From Bacteroidota bacterium (lineage in GTDB: Bacteria > Bacteroidota > Bacteroidia > UKL13-3): a stretch of 7,941 nucleotides of DNA. The notes beneath the pieces were generated by a model. It searched no databases. It saw only the letters and a list, made by a program, of their open reading frames with translations, and was not told the DNA's origin. Positions within the stretch are counted from its first letter, which is position 1; the number at the start of each line of letters is the position of its first letter. Positions 6,727-7,941 of this stretch are shown here, in pieces. A program made the position numbers and the translations under genes. The stretch is taken from positions 1 to 7,941 of the forward strand of contig VEQB01000094.1 of NCBI GenBank assembly GCA_018883485.1. Reading direction: 5' to 3'.

Positions 6727-7608
6727 TTAAGCTTTTGCTTGAAGGGCTTTAAGCATAGCTGTTCCAATTTCGGCTGGAGATTCTACCACATGCAAGCCAC
6801 ACTCGCGCATAATGGCCATTTTAGCTGCTGCTGTATCATCTTTACCGCCAATAATTGCTCCGGCATGACCCATTCTGCGCCCTGGAGGGGCTGTTTGGCC
6901 GGCAATAAAGCCAACTACTGGTTTTTTATTTCCATTTGCTTTGATCCAACGTGCGGCGTCTGCCTCATAGCTTCCGCCAATTTCGCCAATCATAATGATG
7001 GCATCGGTTTCTGGGTCGTTCATAAGTAATTCAACGGCATCTTTGGTAGGTGTTCCAATAATTGGGTCGCCACCAATACCAATTGCCGTAGAAACTCCTA
7101 GGCCAGCTTTAACTACTTGGTCGGCAGCTTCGTAGGTTAGAGTACCAGATTTAGAAACAATACCAATACGGCCAGTTTTAAAAACGAAGCCTGGCATAAT
7201 GCCAACTTTAGCTTCACCAGGGGTAATAACACCTGGGCAATTTGGACCTATCAGGGTGCAATTTCTAGATTTAATATATTCCTTAACTGGAATCATGTCT
7301 GCCACAGGAATTCCTTCTGTAATACAAACAATAACTTTAATACCGCCATCGGCAGCTTCCATAATGGCATCGGCAGCAAAAGCTGGCGGTACAAATATAA
7401 TAGAAACATTAGCTCCAGTTTGGGCTACTGCATCTGCAACGGTATTAAATACAGGTTTTTCCAAATGCAACAGACCACCTTTTCCTGGCGTTACGCAGCC
7501 AACTACTTGGGTGCCGTATTCAATCATTTGTTGTGCATGAAAGGTACCTTCACTACCAGTGAAACCTTGTACAATTACCTTAGACTCTTTGTTTACTAAT
7601 ACTGCCAT
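6727..7608 (-). CDS. sucD: Succinyl-CoA ligase (ADP/GDP-forming) subunit alpha
   Basis: The 293-residue product is the alpha subunit of succinyl-CoA synthetase, which with the beta subunit (SucC) converts succinyl-CoA, phosphate and a nucleoside diphosphate to succinate, CoA and the triphosphate in the TCA cycle. The CoA-binding Rossmann domain starts with GFTGSEGTFH (15-24), followed by GVTPGKGG-like VTPGKGG (39-45) and PVFNTV. GPNCPG (121-126) and GIGGDP (177-182) are standard landmarks. The phosphohistidine is His248 in RRMGHAGAI (244-252), matching His246 of the E. coli enzyme. Length and motifs are fully normal and the gene looks intact. sucC is not within this window, so the two subunits are not adjacent here. 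The gene is on the same strand as the oxygenase unit but 57 bases ahead of it, and is probably an unrelated housekeeping transcript with its own promoter. Confidence 0.97.
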   Translation of the reverse strand: MAVLVNKESKVIVQGFTGSEGTFHAQQMIEYGTQVVGCVTPGKGGLLHLEKPVFNTVADAVAQTGANVSIIFVPPAFAADAIMEAADGGIKVIVCITEGIPVADMIPVKEYIKSRNCTLIGPNCPGVITPGEAKVGIMPGFVFKTGRIGIVSKSGTLTYEAADQVVKAGLGVSTAIGIGGDPIIGTPTKDAVELLMNDPETDAIIMIGEIGGSYEADAARWIKANGNKKPVVGFIAGQTAPPGRRMGHAGAIIGGKDDTAAAKMAIMRECGLHVVESPAEIGTAMLKALQAKA

Positions 7609-7632
7609 ATACTTATATTATTTTGGGCGGGG

Positions 7633-7666
7633 CAAATATGAACTATTTTTCGGAATTATAACAAAA
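7633..7666 (-). promoter_or_regulatory. Candidate Bacteroidota-type promoter for sucD
   Basis: On the minus strand, TTTTG (7662-7666) is followed after 21 bases by CATATTTG (7633-7640). This fits the Bacteroidota pattern of a TTG box and TAnnTTTG with one mismatch in the second box. Transcription would begin near 7625, leaving a leader of about 15-20 bases before the sucD ATG. It lies in the 66-base gap after the receiver gene. Evidence is pattern only; a TATAAT-like string (7656-7661 region) overlaps the spacer and is probably coincidental. Confidence 0.4.
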
Positions 7667-7674
7667 TTGAACAG

Positions 7675-7840
7675 CTATTTTAAAATGGAACTTGCTAAAA
7701 TTTGCTCCTTTATTTTTTGTAGTAAGAGTTCTTTATCAATCGGTTTTGTGAGGTATTCGTTAATACCTAAATCATAACATTTTTTTCTTTCTTCCGCATC
7801 ATCATGGGCGGTAACCACTATTATGGGTACATTTTTATCA
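7675..7840 (-). pseudogene. C-terminal half of a CheY-like response regulator receiver domain, N-terminus missing
   Basis: Reading from about 7840 down to a TAG at 7675 gives about 54 residues that match the end of a receiver domain: strand 4 NVPIIVVTAHDD, then helix 4, strand 5 with the conserved Lys-Pro in INEYLTKPID, and helix 5 KELLLQKIKEQIL. The Thr of VVTA and the Lys of TKP are the usual switch and active-site residues. The phosphoacceptor Asp and the first three strands should follow upstream, but the same frame meets a TGA at 7885-7887 and shows no receiver-like sequence or ATG start above about 7841. The domain cannot fold or be phosphorylated as it stands. It is either a gene broken by rearrangement or an assembly join near the end of the sequence. 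If complete in the organism, it would be a phosphorelay output or hybrid-kinase receiver, ending 66 bases ahead of sucD. Confidence 0.7.
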
Positions 7841-7941
7841 AATATTAATAAAAAATATTCTAAGCAAGCTTGGGAAGAATTTATTCAACAAACTATTCAA
7901 AAGCACCAAGAACAGCAAGCCGCTGAAAGACAACGTAACGC
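7841..7941 (+). other. Open plus-strand frame at the right edge, possible partial protein of unknown function
   Basis: From about 7841 to the window end the plus strand is open in one frame and reads NINKKYSKQAWEEF, then a Gln/Glu/Lys/Arg-rich stretch (about residues 15-33) that should form a helix or coiled coil. The frame is technically open from 7778, with an ATG at 7823, but that upstream part is antisense to the receiver domain and need not be coding. The composition looks like real protein, whereas minus-strand reading here is broken in the receiver frame. It may be the inside of another gene joined to the receiver fragment. I do not recognise a family. Confidence 0.3.

Noticed and set aside
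6739..7540. Two plus-strand open frames (6739-7029 and 7199-7540) opposite sucD
   Set aside because: They are antisense shadows of a highly conserved housekeeping gene with normal motifs throughout.
7559..7777. 72-residue plus-strand open frame over the sucD start and the receiver fragment
   Set aside because: It spans the antisense of sucD's start, the intergenic gap and the receiver coding region; the minus-strand readings explain the sequence.
1..7941. Search by eye for tRNA, rRNA, CRISPR repeats, transposase genes and defence-type genes
   Set aside because: None seen. All longer gene-free stretches are under 100 bases except the unresolved right end, and no repeated units of CRISPR or insertion-sequence type stand out.

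Overview
The window is AT-rich (by eye well under 45% GC), with short intergenic gaps, few Shine-Dalgarno-like sites and Lys/Asn/Ile-rich proteins. Together with a candidate promoter of the TTG...TAnnTTTG kind ahead of sucD, this suggests a member of the Bacteroidota. That assignment is an inference from composition and style, not from a marker-gene comparison. The genes at both ends are cut, so this may be a complete short contig or a slice of one.

Layout. (1) Positions 1-1277, minus strand: the N-terminal ~425 residues of a multi-pass membrane protein resembling GT-C (family 39-like) glycosyltransferases. (2) A 74-base divergent gap. (3) Positions 1352-4252, plus strand: a tight three-gene operon (gaps of 2 and 10 bases) encoding two paralogous extended SDR enzymes of the CDP-paratose 2-epimerase-like kind, then a family-2 glycosyltransferase resembling dolichyl/polyprenyl-phosphate sugar synthases. 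(4) Positions 4249-6669, minus strand: a two-gene unit with a 3-base gap, a 2OG-Fe(II) oxygenase followed by a second multi-pass membrane protein with GT-C-like features. Its end overlaps the end of the plus-strand operon by the four bases TTAA. (5) Positions 6727-7608, minus strand: sucD, the succinyl-CoA ligase alpha subunit, a housekeeping TCA-cycle gene. (6) Positions 7675 to about 7840, minus strand: only the C-terminal half of a CheY-like receiver domain, whose reading frame breaks upstream. The last ~100 bases instead carry an open plus-strand frame that looks like a Gln/Glu-rich helical protein.

How the genes may work together (inference). The two SDR enzymes would remodel a nucleotide sugar. 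The family-2 transferase would load that sugar onto a polyprenyl phosphate. One or both membrane proteins would then move it from the lipid carrier to an extracytoplasmic acceptor, the same logic as ArnC/ArnT. The 2OG oxygenase could hydroxylate a sugar, lipid or protein in the same pathway. The sugar and acceptor cannot be read from the sequence. The most distinctive points are the Tyr-to-Phe change in the YxxxK motif of the second SDR enzyme, the tight pairing of an oxygenase with a GT-C-like membrane protein, and the broken receiver gene at the right edge. I found no tRNA, rRNA, CRISPR array or insertion sequence, and nothing resembling a defence system.
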